From a bacterium (lineage in GTDB: Bacteria > CAIWAD01): a DNA stretch of 64,000 bases. Location of the stretch: assembly GCA_030429345.1 (NCBI GenBank), contig JAUIFJ010000007.1:93887-157886 (forward strand), read 5' to 3'. A program made the position numbers and the translations under genes. Positions 26,547-34,997 of this stretch are shown here, piece after piece; position 1 is the stretch's first letter; every line of letters begins with the position of its first letter. Below the pieces are notes generated by a model. The model was not told where the DNA came from and did no database searches. It saw only the letters and a list, made by a program, of their open reading frames with translations.

Positions 26547-26572
26547 ATGGGTTAAATGGTCTCGCTATGATC

Positions 26573-26837
26573 TGAATGATCCGCCGCATTCTGCGACGGC
26601 CTTATGCAGCGACCGCTACGCGGTCGGTGCAACGACCCCGCTTTATTTTGAATGATCCGTCGCATTCTGCGACGGCCTTATGCAGCGACCGCTACGCGGT
26701 CGGTGCAACGACCCCGCTTTATTTTGAATGATCCGTCGCATTCTGCGACGGCCTTATGCAGCGACCGCTACGCGGTCGGTGCAACGACCCCGTAGGGGTC
26801 GCTGCTTCTAGCCGTCGCAGAATGCGACGGATCATTA
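26573..26837. repeat. 76-bp tandem repeat made of nested palindromes
   Basis: Three head-to-tail copies with period 76 start at 26573, 26649 and 26725. Each holds two hairpins, CCGTCGCA-ttc-TGCGACGG and GACCGC-tac-GCGGTC. After copy 3 the phrase CGACCCCGTAGGGGTCG and an inverted GCCGTCGCAGAATGCGACGG close the array as a larger palindrome. A related CCCGCCGCTACGCGGCGGG follows at about 26844. There is no gene in 26547-26937. Looks like an expanded REP/BIME-type element. Confidence 0.85.
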
Positions 26838-26869
26838 AATCATCCCGCCGCTACGCGGCGGGCATCCAA

Positions 26870-26911
26870 TGAAACGAAAACGGCCCGACCCTTTGCAGGA
26901 TCGGGCCGTTT
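26870..26911 (-). terminator. rpsA intrinsic terminator
   Basis: An 11-bp stem (AAACGGCCCGA/TCGGGCCGTTT plus a bulged CC/GG), followed on the minus strand by TTTTCGTTTC, lies just after the rpsA stop. Confidence 0.85.
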
Positions 26912-26937
26912 GGTGTACGTGTGACAAAAGGGAAGAA

Positions 26938-28947
26938 CTATTCGCTCTTTTCCTCGTCGCCGCCCTCTTCGGCAGGAGTCTCGGGAGCGGCGGGCTCCTC
27001 GGCGGGGGCCTCCGAGGCGGGGGCCTCCGAGGCGGGGGCCTCCGCAGAAGGGGCCTCTTCGGCAGATGCTTCAGGGGCAGGAGCAGCGGGCTTCTGGCCG
27101 CCCTTGCCCAGACCGGCCTTCTTGAAAGCGTCGGCCATGGCGCCGCCACCGCTTCCTCCGCCGCCCTGGCGCTGACGGGTCTGGAAGTCGGCAACGCTCT
27201 TCTGCTCGGCGTTCATCTTGTCCGGAGTGGCCAGGATGACCTTCTTGTTGTTGCGATCATATTCCAGGATGCGGAAGACATGCTTGGCGCCTTCCGCGGC
27301 CTCGATCTTGTTCCCTTCCTCGTCCATCAGCTTCATCTTGGAATTGGGAACGAAACCTTCCAGGCCGTGGGGCAGGGTCACGATGACGCCCTTGTCGATG
27401 ACCTTCTCGATCTCGCATTCCAGCTGGCTGCCGACGCCGAACTCGTTCTCGAAGTGCTCCCAGGGATTCTCCTGCAGCTGCTTCACGCCCAGGGCGATGC
27501 GGCGCTCGTCCTGGTTGAACTCGAGCACCTTGACCTGGATCTTGTCGTCCTTCTTGACGACCTCGCCCGGGTGGCGCAGCTTGCGGGTCCAGCTGAGGTC
27601 GCTGATGTGGATCAGGCCCTCGATGCCGGCTTCCAGCTCGACGAAGACGCCGAAGGGAACGATGTCGCGCACCGTGCCCTCGTGGATGCTCTCCGGCGTG
27701 TACTTGTCGGCGAACTCTTCCCAGGGATTGCTTTCCGTCTGCTTCAGGCCGAGGCTGATCTTGCGCTCGTCCTTGCGCACGTCCAGCACCATGACCTCGA
27801 CCTCCTGGCCGACGCTGAGCAGCTGACTCGGGTGCTTGACATGCTGGGTCCAGCTCATCTCGCTGATGTGGATCAGGCCCTCGACGCCCTGGGCCAGCTC
27901 GACGAAAGCACCGTAGCGGGTCAGGCTGACCACTTTGCCCTGCACCTTGGTGCCGGCGGGGAACTTCTCGTCGACATCGTTCCAGGGGTGGGTCTGCAGC
28001 TGCTTGTAGCCGATGGAGATGCGGTTCCGCTCGCGGTCGAAGTTGAGAATCTTGACCGTGATCTTCTGGTCCAGGCTGACCACCTCGCTGGGGTGGTTGA
28101 TGCGGCCGTAGCTCAGGTCGGTGATGTGCAGCAGGCCGTCGACACCGCCCAGATCGACGAAGACGCCGAAGTTGGTGATGTTCTTGACCACGCCCTCTCG
28201 CACCTGGCCGACTTCCAGCTCGCTCAGGACCTTCTCGCGGATCTCGCGCATATCCTCTTCGATGAGCACCTTGCGGCTGACGACGATGTTCTTGCGCAGG
28301 TCGTTAATCTTGACGATGCGGAAGTCCATCTTCTTGCCGATCAGGCTGTCGAAGTCGCGGACGGGGTGGATGTCGACCTGGGAACCGGGCAGGAAGGCCA
28401 CGATGCCCATCACGTCGACCTCGAGACCGCCCTTGATGCGGCGGATCACGCGGCCCTCGATGATTTCCGCGTCGCGCTCCAGGTCCTTGAGGCGGATCCA
28501 GGTGCGCTCGGTGTCGGCGCGCTTCTTGGACAGCTGAAGCATGCCGTTCTCGTTCTCGAACTTCTCGATGAAGACGTCGATGGCGTCTCCCACCTTCAGT
28601 TCCTTGGGATCGTCGAATTCGTCGATGCCGACCCAGCCTTCGGACTTGAAGCCGATGTCGACGGCCACGTCACGATCCGTGATACGGACAATGCGGCCTT
28701 CGGCAATCGTGTTTTCCGAGCTGTTCTGCAGGGTCTCCTCGTACATGCCTTCCAGCTCGGCGCGCTCGCTCTCGCTGTAGGCGTCGCCGGAAAAGAGGTC
28801 CTCGTCCTCGGCGAACATGTCGTCGTCGTTCTCCTCCACGGCGGGGGCGGGAGTCCCGGCAGCGCTCGCCTCGACAGCCGTTTCCTCGGCCGCGGTCTCG
28901 GGAGCGTTTTCCTGCGTCTCTTCGGGTCGGGTGGTTTCTTCGGACAT
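26938..28947 (-). CDS. rpsA: 30S ribosomal protein S1, six S1 domains
   Basis: The ATG at 28947 (MSEETTRPEETQ) has AAGGA at good spacing; the ATG at 28968 lacks one. The 669-residue protein has a long acidic N-terminus, six S1 RNA-binding repeats (for example VKNITNFGVFVDLGGVDGLLHITDL and two GAFVELxxGVEGLIHISEM-like copies), then a Gly-rich linker and a 60-residue tail of Ala/Pro/Glu repeats (ASEAPASEAPAEEPAAPE). S1 helps mRNA bind the 30S subunit. The low-complexity tail is longer than in classic S1 proteins. Confidence 0.95.
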   Translation of the reverse strand: MSEETTRPEETQENAPETAAEETAVEASAAGTPAPAVEENDDDMFAEDEDLFSGDAYSESERAELEGMYEETLQNSSENTIAEGRIVRITDRDVAVDIGFKSEGWVGIDEFDDPKELKVGDAIDVFIEKFENENGMLQLSKKRADTERTWIRLKDLERDAEIIEGRVIRRIKGGLEVDVMGIVAFLPGSQVDIHPVRDFDSLIGKKMDFRIVKINDLRKNIVVSRKVLIEEDMREIREKVLSELEVGQVREGVVKNITNFGVFVDLGGVDGLLHITDLSYGRINHPSEVVSLDQKITVKILNFDRERNRISIGYKQLQTHPWNDVDEKFPAGTKVQGKVVSLTRYGAFVELAQGVEGLIHISEMSWTQHVKHPSQLLSVGQEVEVMVLDVRKDERKISLGLKQTESNPWEEFADKYTPESIHEGTVRDIVPFGVFVELEAGIEGLIHISDLSWTRKLRHPGEVVKKDDKIQVKVLEFNQDERRIALGVKQLQENPWEHFENEFGVGSQLECEIEKVIDKGVIVTLPHGLEGFVPNSKMKLMDEEGNKIEAAEGAKHVFRILEYDRNNKKVILATPDKMNAEQKSVADFQTRQRQGGGGSGGGAMADAFKKAGLGKGGQKPAAPAPEASAEEAPSAEAPASEAPASEAPAEEPAAPETPAEEGGDEEKSE

Positions 28948-29001
28948 TGGGTTTTCCTTGTTGGTCATTGGTTTCTCATACGCCTTCCGGCGCGAACCGC
29001 G

Positions 29002-29031
29002 CAAGGTAGCGGTTTTCGTGCAGATGTAAAG
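29002..29031 (-). promoter_or_regulatory. probable Bacteroidetes-type promoter for rpsA
   Basis: Minus-strand CTTT, 19 bases, then TACCTTG, 50 nt before the rpsA ATG. The -7 element is close to TAnnTTTG and the -33 element has two of three bases. Confidence 0.5.
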
Positions 29032-29090
29032 GGGATGTGGCGCGCTGCCTGCCCCAGGGCGGGAAAGCAGCGGAAGCAAGAAAGCCGGAG

Positions 29091-29732
29091 CTAGTCCCGC
29101 GGGTCTTGCAGAACCTCCATTCCCGCCTGGCGGGCCGCCTGCTCGATGGGTTCCCGCACCTTGGCCGCCATGGCCGGATAGGCCGCAGGCCCCTTGAGGC
29201 CCGTCGATCGCAGCTGGTCGTATTCCAGCACCTGTCCGAAGACCAGCTGCACCTCGGGCCGCTTTCCGAAGAGGCGGCCTTTCTGCCAGGTGCCGTGCAG
29301 CATTACCGGCAGCACCGGGCTGCGGCTCAGGGAGCTGACCATGCCGATGCCCTTGCGAAAGGGGCGCAGGCGGCCATCCTTGCTGCGGGTGCCTTCGGGA
29401 AAGAAGATCAGGTCCCGCCCGCCGCCAAGGGTGCGGCGCACGGCCTTCATGGCGCTCTGGTCGACGACGCCGCGTTCGATGGGGATGGTGTTGAGGGTCC
29501 GCAGCAGCCAACCGAAGGGCCCGAAGGAAAAGAGCTCCTTCTTGGCCAGGAAGAAAATTTCCCGCGGCAAGGCGCAGGCGATGACGACGGGATCCCAGTT
29601 GCTCTGGTGATTGGAGGCCAGGATCACGCCGCGATCCGGCGGCAGGTGCTGCAGCCCTTCGACCTTGACGCGGTAGTGCAGGCGGATCCAGAGGCCGACC
29701 GTGACATGCGCCAGCCGGTAGAAGAGTCTCAC
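29091..29732 (-). CDS. plsC: 1-acyl-sn-glycerol-3-phosphate acyltransferase
   Basis: A 213-residue acyltransferase with the catalytic HX4D motif (SNHQSNWDP), then FFLAKKELFSFGPFGW, the GVVDQSAMKAVRR region and the substrate-binding FFPEGTRSKDG. It acylates lysophosphatidate to phosphatidate at the inner membrane. The GTG start overlaps the cmk stop (GTGA). cmk-plsC-rpsA is a common bacterial order; here rpsA has its own promoter downstream. Confidence 0.92.
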   Translation of the reverse strand: MRLFYRLAHVTVGLWIRLHYRVKVEGLQHLPPDRGVILASNHQSNWDPVVIACALPREIFFLAKKELFSFGPFGWLLRTLNTIPIERGVVDQSAMKAVRRTLGGGRDLIFFPEGTRSKDGRLRPFRKGIGMVSSLSRSPVLPVMLHGTWQKGRLFGKRPEVQLVFGQVLEYDQLRSTGLKGPAAYPAMAAKVREPIEQAARQAGMEVLQDPRD

Positions 29733-30418
29733 GTCTCCTCCGCCCGCAGGCGTTCGCGCACGACATCGACGATCGCCTGGATCTGCTGCCGGATCGTCAG
29801 TCCGCCCGTGTCGAGCAGCCGCGCGTCTTCCGCCTGCCGCAGCGGACCGGCCGAGCGCTCGCGGTCCCGCCTGTCCCGCTCCTCCAGTTCGCGGACCAGC
29901 TGCTCCAGGTCGGCCGCCTGACCGCGCTCTTCCAGCTCCAGCTGCCGACGCCGCGCCCGTTCGCGGGAGCTGGCCACCAGGAAGAACTTGAAGAGCGCGT
30001 CCGGAAAGACCACGGTGCCGATGTCCCGGCCATCGATCACGCAGGAGCCCTCGCTGCCGATGCGTCGCTGCAGGCGCACCATTGTCTCACGCACGGAAGG
30101 CATGGCGCAGACCGGCCCCATGGTGGTCGAGATGCGGTTTTCGCGGATCTTCCCGCTGACATCTTCTCCCGAGAGGTAGACGCGCTGCGTGCCCTCCTCG
30201 TCCCAGTCCAGCGAAATGCCGTGCTGTTCCAGCCAGGGGGCGACGCCCTCTTCCCGCCCGTAGTCCGCTCCGGCCTCCAGCAGGCGCAGCATGAAGGCGC
30301 GGTACATGGCTCCCGTATCCAGGTAGCGGATGCCGAGGGCCTGCGCGACCCCGCGGGCGGTCGTGCTCTTGCCGCTGGCGGCGGGACCGTCGATGGCGAT
30401 CTGGTAGACCGGGCTCAC
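29729..30418 (-). CDS. cmk: cytidylate kinase
   Basis: A 229-residue P-loop kinase from the GTG at 30418, which overlaps the rluB stop. AIDGPAASGKSTTARGVA carries Walker A, followed by YLDTGAMYRA and CVIDGRDIGTVVFPDA, the CMP-binding region. It phosphorylates CMP and dCMP. The lid region is Arg-rich (RERARRRQLELEERGQ). Everything expected is present. Confidence 0.96.
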   Translation of the reverse strand: MSPVYQIAIDGPAASGKSTTARGVAQALGIRYLDTGAMYRAFMLRLLEAGADYGREEGVAPWLEQHGISLDWDEEGTQRVYLSGEDVSGKIRENRISTTMGPVCAMPSVRETMVRLQRRIGSEGSCVIDGRDIGTVVFPDALFKFFLVASSRERARRRQLELEERGQAADLEQLVRELEERDRRDRERSAGPLRQAEDARLLDTGGLTIRQQIQAIVDVVRERLRAEET

Positions 30419-31134
30419 GCCGGCTCCTTTCCAATGGAACGGCGCATGCGATCGACCTCCTTCTGGCCGAGGAAGATCCACTGCCCGGGCTCGAGGGAGC
30501 GGATATCGAGGCCGGCGAACTGCCGCCGCGTGAGACGACGCACCTTGACTCCGAGCACGGCCATCATGCGCCGCAGCTGGCGGTTGCGGCCCTCGCGGAG
30601 CACGACCCGGTAACGGGCATGCTTGCTGCTGCGGCCGACGGCCTCGATCTCCGCGGGGGCCGTGCGGCGGTCGTCGAGCTTGATGCCCTTGCGGAAGCGC
30701 TCCAGTTCCGGTTCCGTCAGCGGACGGTCCACCAGCAGCAGGTATTCCTTTTCCACGTGTCCGGAAGGGTGCAGCAGGCGGTTGGAGAGTTCGCCGTCAT
30801 TGGTCAGCAGCAGGGCGCCGCTGCTGTCCAGGTCCAGGCGGCCCACCGGCACCACGCGCTCGGGCACCTCCACCAGGTCGGCGACCGTGCGCCGGCCATG
30901 GGGGTCGCTCATGGAAGTCAGCACGCCGCGCGGCTTGTTGAGCAGGATGTATACATGCCGCTTCTCGGGCTTGACGGCGCGGCCGTCGACGCTGACATGG
31001 TCCTCCGGCCCCACCTCGCGCCCCAGGTCGCCGAGTTTCTCGCCGTTCAGGCGCACGCGCCCCTGGCGGATCAGCTCTTCGGCGTGCCTGCGGCTGCAGA
31101 GGCCGCTCGAGGCGATATAGCGGTTGATGCGCAT
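30415..31134 (-). CDS. rluB: 23S rRNA pseudouridine synthase (RluB/RsuA family)
   Basis: A 239-residue protein: N-terminal S4 RNA-binding domain (RINRYIASSGLCSRRHAEEL) and a catalytic domain with VPVGRLDLDSSGALLLTNDG (catalytic Asp) and LREGRNRQLRRMMAVLG. It makes pseudouridine near the peptidyl-transferase centre; RluB versus RluE/F specificity is judged from the scpA-scpB-rluB gene order, which is typical. Seven bases separate it from scpB. Confidence 0.9.
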   Translation of the reverse strand: MRINRYIASSGLCSRRHAEELIRQGRVRLNGEKLGDLGREVGPEDHVSVDGRAVKPEKRHVYILLNKPRGVLTSMSDPHGRRTVADLVEVPERVVPVGRLDLDSSGALLLTNDGELSNRLLHPSGHVEKEYLLLVDRPLTEPELERFRKGIKLDDRRTAPAEIEAVGRSSKHARYRVVLREGRNRQLRRMMAVLGVKVRRLTRRQFAGLDIRSLEPGQWIFLGQKEVDRMRRSIGKEPA

Positions 31135-31141
31135 CGAGGCC

Positions 31142-32125
31142 TCAGGCCCCTGCTTCGGGGGCGTCGCCTTCGGCGGGAGGCGGGAGGGGATGGCTGGGAG
31201 GCGCGTCTTCGGAAAGGCCTTCCTCGGCAGCGCCGCCTTCCCCGGTCGCAGGGCTTGTCGGCTCGTCCACGGCGTCCTCCCCGGAAGAGCCTCCCCGCGC
31301 AGCGGCCATTTCCGCGTCCGCCGGATCGGGGCCGGGCAGCAACTCGTTGACCGGGATCGCCGGCAGGTTCTCTTCGCCCGAATCCCGGCCGGCCATCAGT
31401 TCCTTGATTTCCTTCAGCCGCGGCATCTCCTTGAGATCCTCCAGGCCGAAATACTCGAGGAATTCGCGCGTCGTGCCGTAGAGCAGGGGCTTGCCGACAG
31501 CCTTGGAGCGACCGCGTATCACGACCAGGCGGCGATCGAGCAGGGTCTTGAGCACGCCGTCGGAGGCGACGCCGCGCAGGCTTTCCACTTCGCTCTTCGT
31601 GATCGGCTGCTTGTAGGCGATCACGGCCAGTGTTTCCAGCGCGGCCCTCGACAGGCGATGTCTCACCTGGACCTTCAGCAGGCGGCGGATGTCCTCGCCG
31701 TAGCGGCTGCGGCTGACCAGCTGCCAGCCCCCCGCCAGCCTCTTCAGGCGAAAGGACCGGCGACTGTCGGTGTAGTCTTCATTGAGCCGGTGGATGCAGG
31801 CCAGCACTTCATCGACCCCGAAGCCCAGCAGCTCGGCCAGCTTCTCCTCGTCCAGCGCTTCCTCGGCGGCAAAGATCAGGGCTTCCACCCGGTCGCGGCC
31901 ATCCTCGTGTTCCGCGACCAGGTGCTGCAGCGCCCGTCGGCTGTCTTCGGCATCCGCAGGGGCCGGTTCCTGGGCCGGGTCTTCGGCGCCTTCCCCGGAT
32001 TCGCCCTCTGCCTTCGCCGTTTCCGCGGCAGGCTCCCGGGAAAGATCCTCGCTCCCTGGGGACAAGGATTCTTCGGTGGAAGAATCCATTTCCTCGACGT
32101 TCTCGGGCTGTTCCTTTGGGTCCAT
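31142..32125 (-). CDS. scpB: segregation and condensation protein B
   Basis: A 327-residue protein whose core (about 75-245) has the two winged helices of ScpB: RVEALIFAAEEALDEEKLAELLG, LSRAALETLAVIAYKQPITKSEVESLRG and VIRGRSKAVGKPLLYGTT. The core is flanked by Glu/Ala/Ser-rich, probably disordered extensions of about 70 residues on each side, longer than usual. With ScpA it forms the kleisin part of the SMC condensin. Start and scpA stop overlap (TGATG). Confidence 0.93.
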   Translation of the reverse strand: MDPKEQPENVEEMDSSTEESLSPGSEDLSREPAAETAKAEGESGEGAEDPAQEPAPADAEDSRRALQHLVAEHEDGRDRVEALIFAAEEALDEEKLAELLGFGVDEVLACIHRLNEDYTDSRRSFRLKRLAGGWQLVSRSRYGEDIRRLLKVQVRHRLSRAALETLAVIAYKQPITKSEVESLRGVASDGVLKTLLDRRLVVIRGRSKAVGKPLLYGTTREFLEYFGLEDLKEMPRLKEIKELMAGRDSGEENLPAIPVNELLPGPDPADAEMAAARGGSSGEDAVDEPTSPATGEGGAAEEGLSEDAPPSHPLPPPAEGDAPEAGA

Positions 32126-32904
32126 CAGGCACTCTCACGGATTCTGCGCAGCCAGTTCTCCATGCGTTGCGGATCGAAGATCCACAGGTCGCTGGCGCTG
32201 TTCTGCTGGCGGGCGTCGATCTCCTTGTTGCGCACCATGTCGAGCACGGCAAGAAAACTGACGACGACTTCGGTGCGATCACCGCTCCCTTCGAAGAGAC
32301 GCTTCAGGGGGAAGCAGGGCAGGCGGCCCAGCTCCCCGCGAATGGCGCGGGTCTGCTCCTCGATGGTGGCGTGATGCAGCTCTACGCTATGTATCACCTC
32401 GTCCGTCGGCCGCTCGAGCACCTCGAGCAGCGTGCGCCCCAGGTCGAAGAGCCCCACGTCGACCAGGCTCTCGTCGCGGACTTCCGGGTCGACCCAGGAA
32501 TTGTCGACGAAGCGGCGGCGGAAGCGGAAGAGGTTCTCGCTTTCCTGCTCCTTGAGGAACTCGCTGATCTCCTTGAACTGCTGGTATTCCAGCAGGCGCT
32601 GGACGAGTTCCTCGCGGGGATCCTCCTGCTCTTCCTCCTCCGAGGTCTCGCGGGGCAGCAGCAGGCGGGCCTTGATCTGCATCAGCGTGGCCGACATGAG
32701 GATGAAGTCTCCGGCCATGTCCAGGTCGATCTCGTCCAGCTGCTCCATGAAGCCCTGGTACTGGCGCGTGATCTCGACCACCGGGATGTCGTAGATGTTG
32801 ATCTCGTTTTCGCGGATCAGGAAAAGCAGCAGATCCAGCGGTCCCTCGAAGTCCTGCAACTGGACTCGGTAGAGAAGCTGGGAGCTGGATTCACCGGAGA
32901 TCAT
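32125..32904 (-). CDS. scpA: segregation and condensation protein A (kleisin)
   Basis: The ATG at 32904 gives 259 residues starting MISGESSSQLLYRVQLQDFE; upstream sequence holds the promoter, not coding signal. FEGPLDLLLFLIRENEINIYDIPV and AGDFILMSATLMQIKARLLLP are the ScpA signature, and a C-terminal winged helix follows. ScpA bridges the SMC heads and binds ScpB. The promoter at 32967-32996 starts the scpA-scpB-rluB-cmk-plsC operon. Confidence 0.95.
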   Translation of the reverse strand: MISGESSSQLLYRVQLQDFEGPLDLLLFLIRENEINIYDIPVVEITRQYQGFMEQLDEIDLDMAGDFILMSATLMQIKARLLLPRETSEEEEQEDPREELVQRLLEYQQFKEISEFLKEQESENLFRFRRRFVDNSWVDPEVRDESLVDVGLFDLGRTLLEVLERPTDEVIHSVELHHATIEEQTRAIRGELGRLPCFPLKRLFEGSGDRTEVVVSFLAVLDMVRNKEIDARQQNSASDLWIFDPQRMENWLRRIRESA

Positions 32905-32966
32905 GGACGGACCTGTGCTGTGCGTATTGGAGGGCGGCAGGCTCTGCCGTCCGGAAAGCAAGGGCG

Positions 32967-32996
32967 CAAAGTACGAAGCGGCGCCGGATCGCTCAA
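32967..32996 (-). promoter_or_regulatory. Bacteroidetes-type promoter for the scpAB operon
   Basis: Minus-strand TTG, 20 bases, then TACTTTG, a full match to TTG-N20-TAnnTTTG. Leader about 57 nt. This is the best match in the window. Confidence 0.65.
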
Positions 32997-33117
32997 CCGG
33001 TGCAAATCCCCAAGGACGGTCCCCCCTGCCCGGCAGCGGTTCAGCTGCACCAGGAGAAACTGGCGCGCCGGAGCCCTCGAGCCATTGAAAAACAGCCGCT
33101 TGCCCGAATGTCAAGAT

Positions 33118-33133
33118 TGGCACACGCCTTGCA
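33118..33133 (+). promoter_or_regulatory. sigma54 (RpoN) promoter
   Basis: TGGCACACGCCTTGCA has the invariant GG and GC at -24/-12 spacing and matches TGGCAC-N5-TTGCA completely at the conserved positions. A start near 33144 would leave a leader of about 15 nt that contains the AAAGGAGG ribosome-binding site of the small gene at 33159. No enhancer-binding site was identified. Confidence 0.65.
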
Positions 33134-33158
33134 TTCCAGCAAGGCAAAGGAGGCAACG

Positions 33159-33350
33159 ATGCTGCATTGGCACCCCAGCGAACCCTACGCCCGTCAACAC
33201 CGGGCGAACCTGCGCCGGCGGGACATCCGCTGGCCCGAAAGGGAGCGGGCGCTGGAACACAGGGAATGGGGGCGCGCCTGGGTCACGCTGAGCCTGTTGC
33301 TTGTCGGCAGCTGGTTCAGCCTGGCCGGGCTGCTGAGCCTGCTGGGCTAG
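33159..33350 (+). CDS. small membrane protein, sigma54-driven
   Basis: A 63-residue protein preceded by AAAGGAGG. The N-terminal 37 residues are strongly charged and Arg/His-rich (QHRANLRRRDIRWPERERAL); the C-terminal 25 form one hydrophobic helix (WVTLSLLLVGSWFSLAGLLSLLG) ending at the stop, so it should be a tail-anchored protein. It is a monocistronic unit with its own sigma54 promoter and a strong terminator. I recognise no family. Conserved signals argue that it is real despite its size. Confidence 0.7.
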   Translation: MLHWHPSEPYARQHRANLRRRDIRWPERERALEHREWGRAWVTLSLLLVGSWFSLAGLLSLLG

Positions 33351-33383
33351 CCTTCATCCTCTTGTCATCGTGTGCCTGTCCTG

Positions 33384-33420
33384 GCGGGCCGCACTCCCCG
33401 AGTGCGGCCCGCTGACTTTT
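33384..33420 (+). terminator. intrinsic terminator of the small sigma54 gene
   Basis: A perfect 13-bp stem (GCGGGCCGCACTC, loop CCC, complement) followed by TGACTTTTC, 33 bases after the stop codon. Confidence 0.85.
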
Positions 33421-33440
33421 CAATGAAGCGGGTTGGAACG

Positions 33441-33573
33441 GAAGAACTCGCACGGAGAACGCGGAGAAGACGGAGACCACAGAGAAGAAAGAAACCAGGT
33501 TTCGAAGGCCGCGCGTGGCCTTTTTCTTGCTCTGCGCTCTCTGTTTCCTCTGTATACTCCGTGCGAGTTCTTC
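33441..33573. repeat. palindromic intergenic repeat, copy C
   Basis: GAAGAACTCGCACGGAG at 33441 and its complement ending GTGCGAGTTCTTC at 33573 bound arms of about 45 bases made of CGGAGAA/CTCCGT-like heptads. A small AAGGCC...GGCCTT hairpin followed by TTTT lies in the centre. The right end touches the stop codon of the neighbouring minus-strand gene, as in copy A. Confidence 0.75.
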
Positions 33574-34997
33574 TATTTGATGTGTGTCACGCGAAGGATA
33601 TCGCGGTGATTCGGGGTGGCCAGTTCCAGCAGGTAGCTGCCGTTGGGCAGGGCGGGAGTGTCCAGGCGCAGGCTGTGCTCGCCGGCGGGGTGTGATCCAA
33701 GATCTTCCATCCGCACGCGCGCTCCGCGCATGTCATAGAGCGCCAGACGCAGGGGACCTGCGCTCTCCTGGCGCCAGCGCAGCCGCAGGCCGCTGTTGAA
33801 AGGATTGGGCCAGCTGCCCAGCAGGCGGAATCCGGCAGGCGCCTCCTCCGCCACTGCGCCCGTGCCGGCCCATTCCTGTGCGGCAATGGCCTCCGCGGCC
33901 ATCCCCGCCCAGTCGCGGAACCAGTCCTCGGCGGGAAGAGCGGAACCCAGGCGGCTGTGATCCAGCCAGCTCTCGTAGAGATCCGCGCTGAAGGCCTCGC
34001 TCCACCCGGGCAGCAGGGCCGCGCGGCGCACCAGGTTCCGTCCGTTCTCCTGTCGTGAGACAAGAGCCGCCCGCTGTTGCACCCTGGCCGAGAGACCGTC
34101 CCCCCCGGCCCAGCGTCCGGAGACGGCAGGGGGTGTGCCCAGGAAGGGCGCCCAGGGCAGGGGGGCACTCAGCGCCGGGAAGCCCAGCCGCGTGAAGAGC
34201 AGCGCTTCCCCGCTGGAATCGATCGTGCCACGGATCACCTGGCTGCTGCGCGTCCAGGAGCGGCAGACGGTCTCGTCGTTGGCGATCCAGTCCCCGTCCT
34301 CCAGCCCTTCCTCCGGCCGGTGATCCAGGGCAATGTGATTCAACAGGTCATGCCAGTCCAGCCCGCCCTGCTGCTCCAGGCGCGCCCCGATCAGACTCTC
34401 GGCGCGGTCGTGGCGGTAGATCCCGTAGTGCGGCAGGACCTCGTCGCCCACATAGCTGAAATTGCTGCGCACGGCCCAGCCCTTCGCGGATGCGGCGACA
34501 TCCTGCTTGTTCCAGCTGTGGTTGCGGGTCTCGTAGAAGGCCGCGCCGCCCTGGGCATCGATGACGCCGAAATTGCTCAGCGAACGACGGCCGGGGGCGT
34601 CCGTGCTGTCGAGCAGCGCCTCGAAATCGGCCAGTGTGACACAACTGCCCAGGGCCAGGGCCATCAGCTCCCCGTTGCCGAGGCCCCTGTCGAGCAGATC
34701 GACGCCGTTCGCCGGCAGGCTGTTCATGATGGCGAAGCCGGCCCGGTTGGCCCCGGACCAGAACTCCTGCGGACTGTCGGGGTAGACAATGCCGGCATAG
34801 GGAATCGGGGAGTTCTCCACACTGTGCAGCACGTGGATCTGCCCCGCCGTGTCCCGGTTCTTCCAGAGCAGCGGCCGGCCGTCGCTTGTCACACGCCCGG
34901 AAAGCACGGCGACCGTGCACTCGGACACAGGCTGCGGAAGACCGGGGCCCTCCAGCATCGAGGCCGTCAGCAGCAGGATGCAGAGGGCGGAACGCAT
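33573..34997 (-). CDS. secreted C45/AAT-like Ntn hydrolase with C-terminal sorting domain
   Basis: A 474-residue protein with a signal-like N-terminus, then ECTVAVLSGRVTSDGRPLLWKNRD. Cys27 followed by Thr and the GRPLLWKNRD motif mark the acyl-CoA:6-APA acyltransferase (peptidase C45) fold, where the Cys becomes the N-terminal nucleophile after processing. Substrates of bacterial members are mostly unknown amides or peptides. The last 80 residues (SWPNPFNSGLRLRW ... LPNGSYLLELATPNHRDILR) form a FlgD/T9SS-like sorting domain. The ATG overlaps the metal-permease stop (TGATG). Confidence 0.8.
   Translation of the reverse strand: MRSALCILLLTASMLEGPGLPQPVSECTVAVLSGRVTSDGRPLLWKNRDTAGQIHVLHSVENSPIPYAGIVYPDSPQEFWSGANRAGFAIMNSLPANGVDLLDRGLGNGELMALALGSCVTLADFEALLDSTDAPGRRSLSNFGVIDAQGGAAFYETRNHSWNKQDVAASAKGWAVRSNFSYVGDEVLPHYGIYRHDRAESLIGARLEQQGGLDWHDLLNHIALDHRPEEGLEDGDWIANDETVCRSWTRSSQVIRGTIDSSGEALLFTRLGFPALSAPLPWAPFLGTPPAVSGRWAGGDGLSARVQQRAALVSRQENGRNLVRRAALLPGWSEAFSADLYESWLDHSRLGSALPAEDWFRDWAGMAAEAIAAQEWAGTGAVAEEAPAGFRLLGSWPNPFNSGLRLRWRQESAGPLRLALYDMRGARVRMEDLGSHPAGEHSLRLDTPALPNGSYLLELATPNHRDILRVTHIK

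Noticed and set aside
26573..26837. Possible CRISPR array
   Set aside because: The 76-bp units are contiguous and nearly identical with no unique spacers, and no cas genes are nearby.
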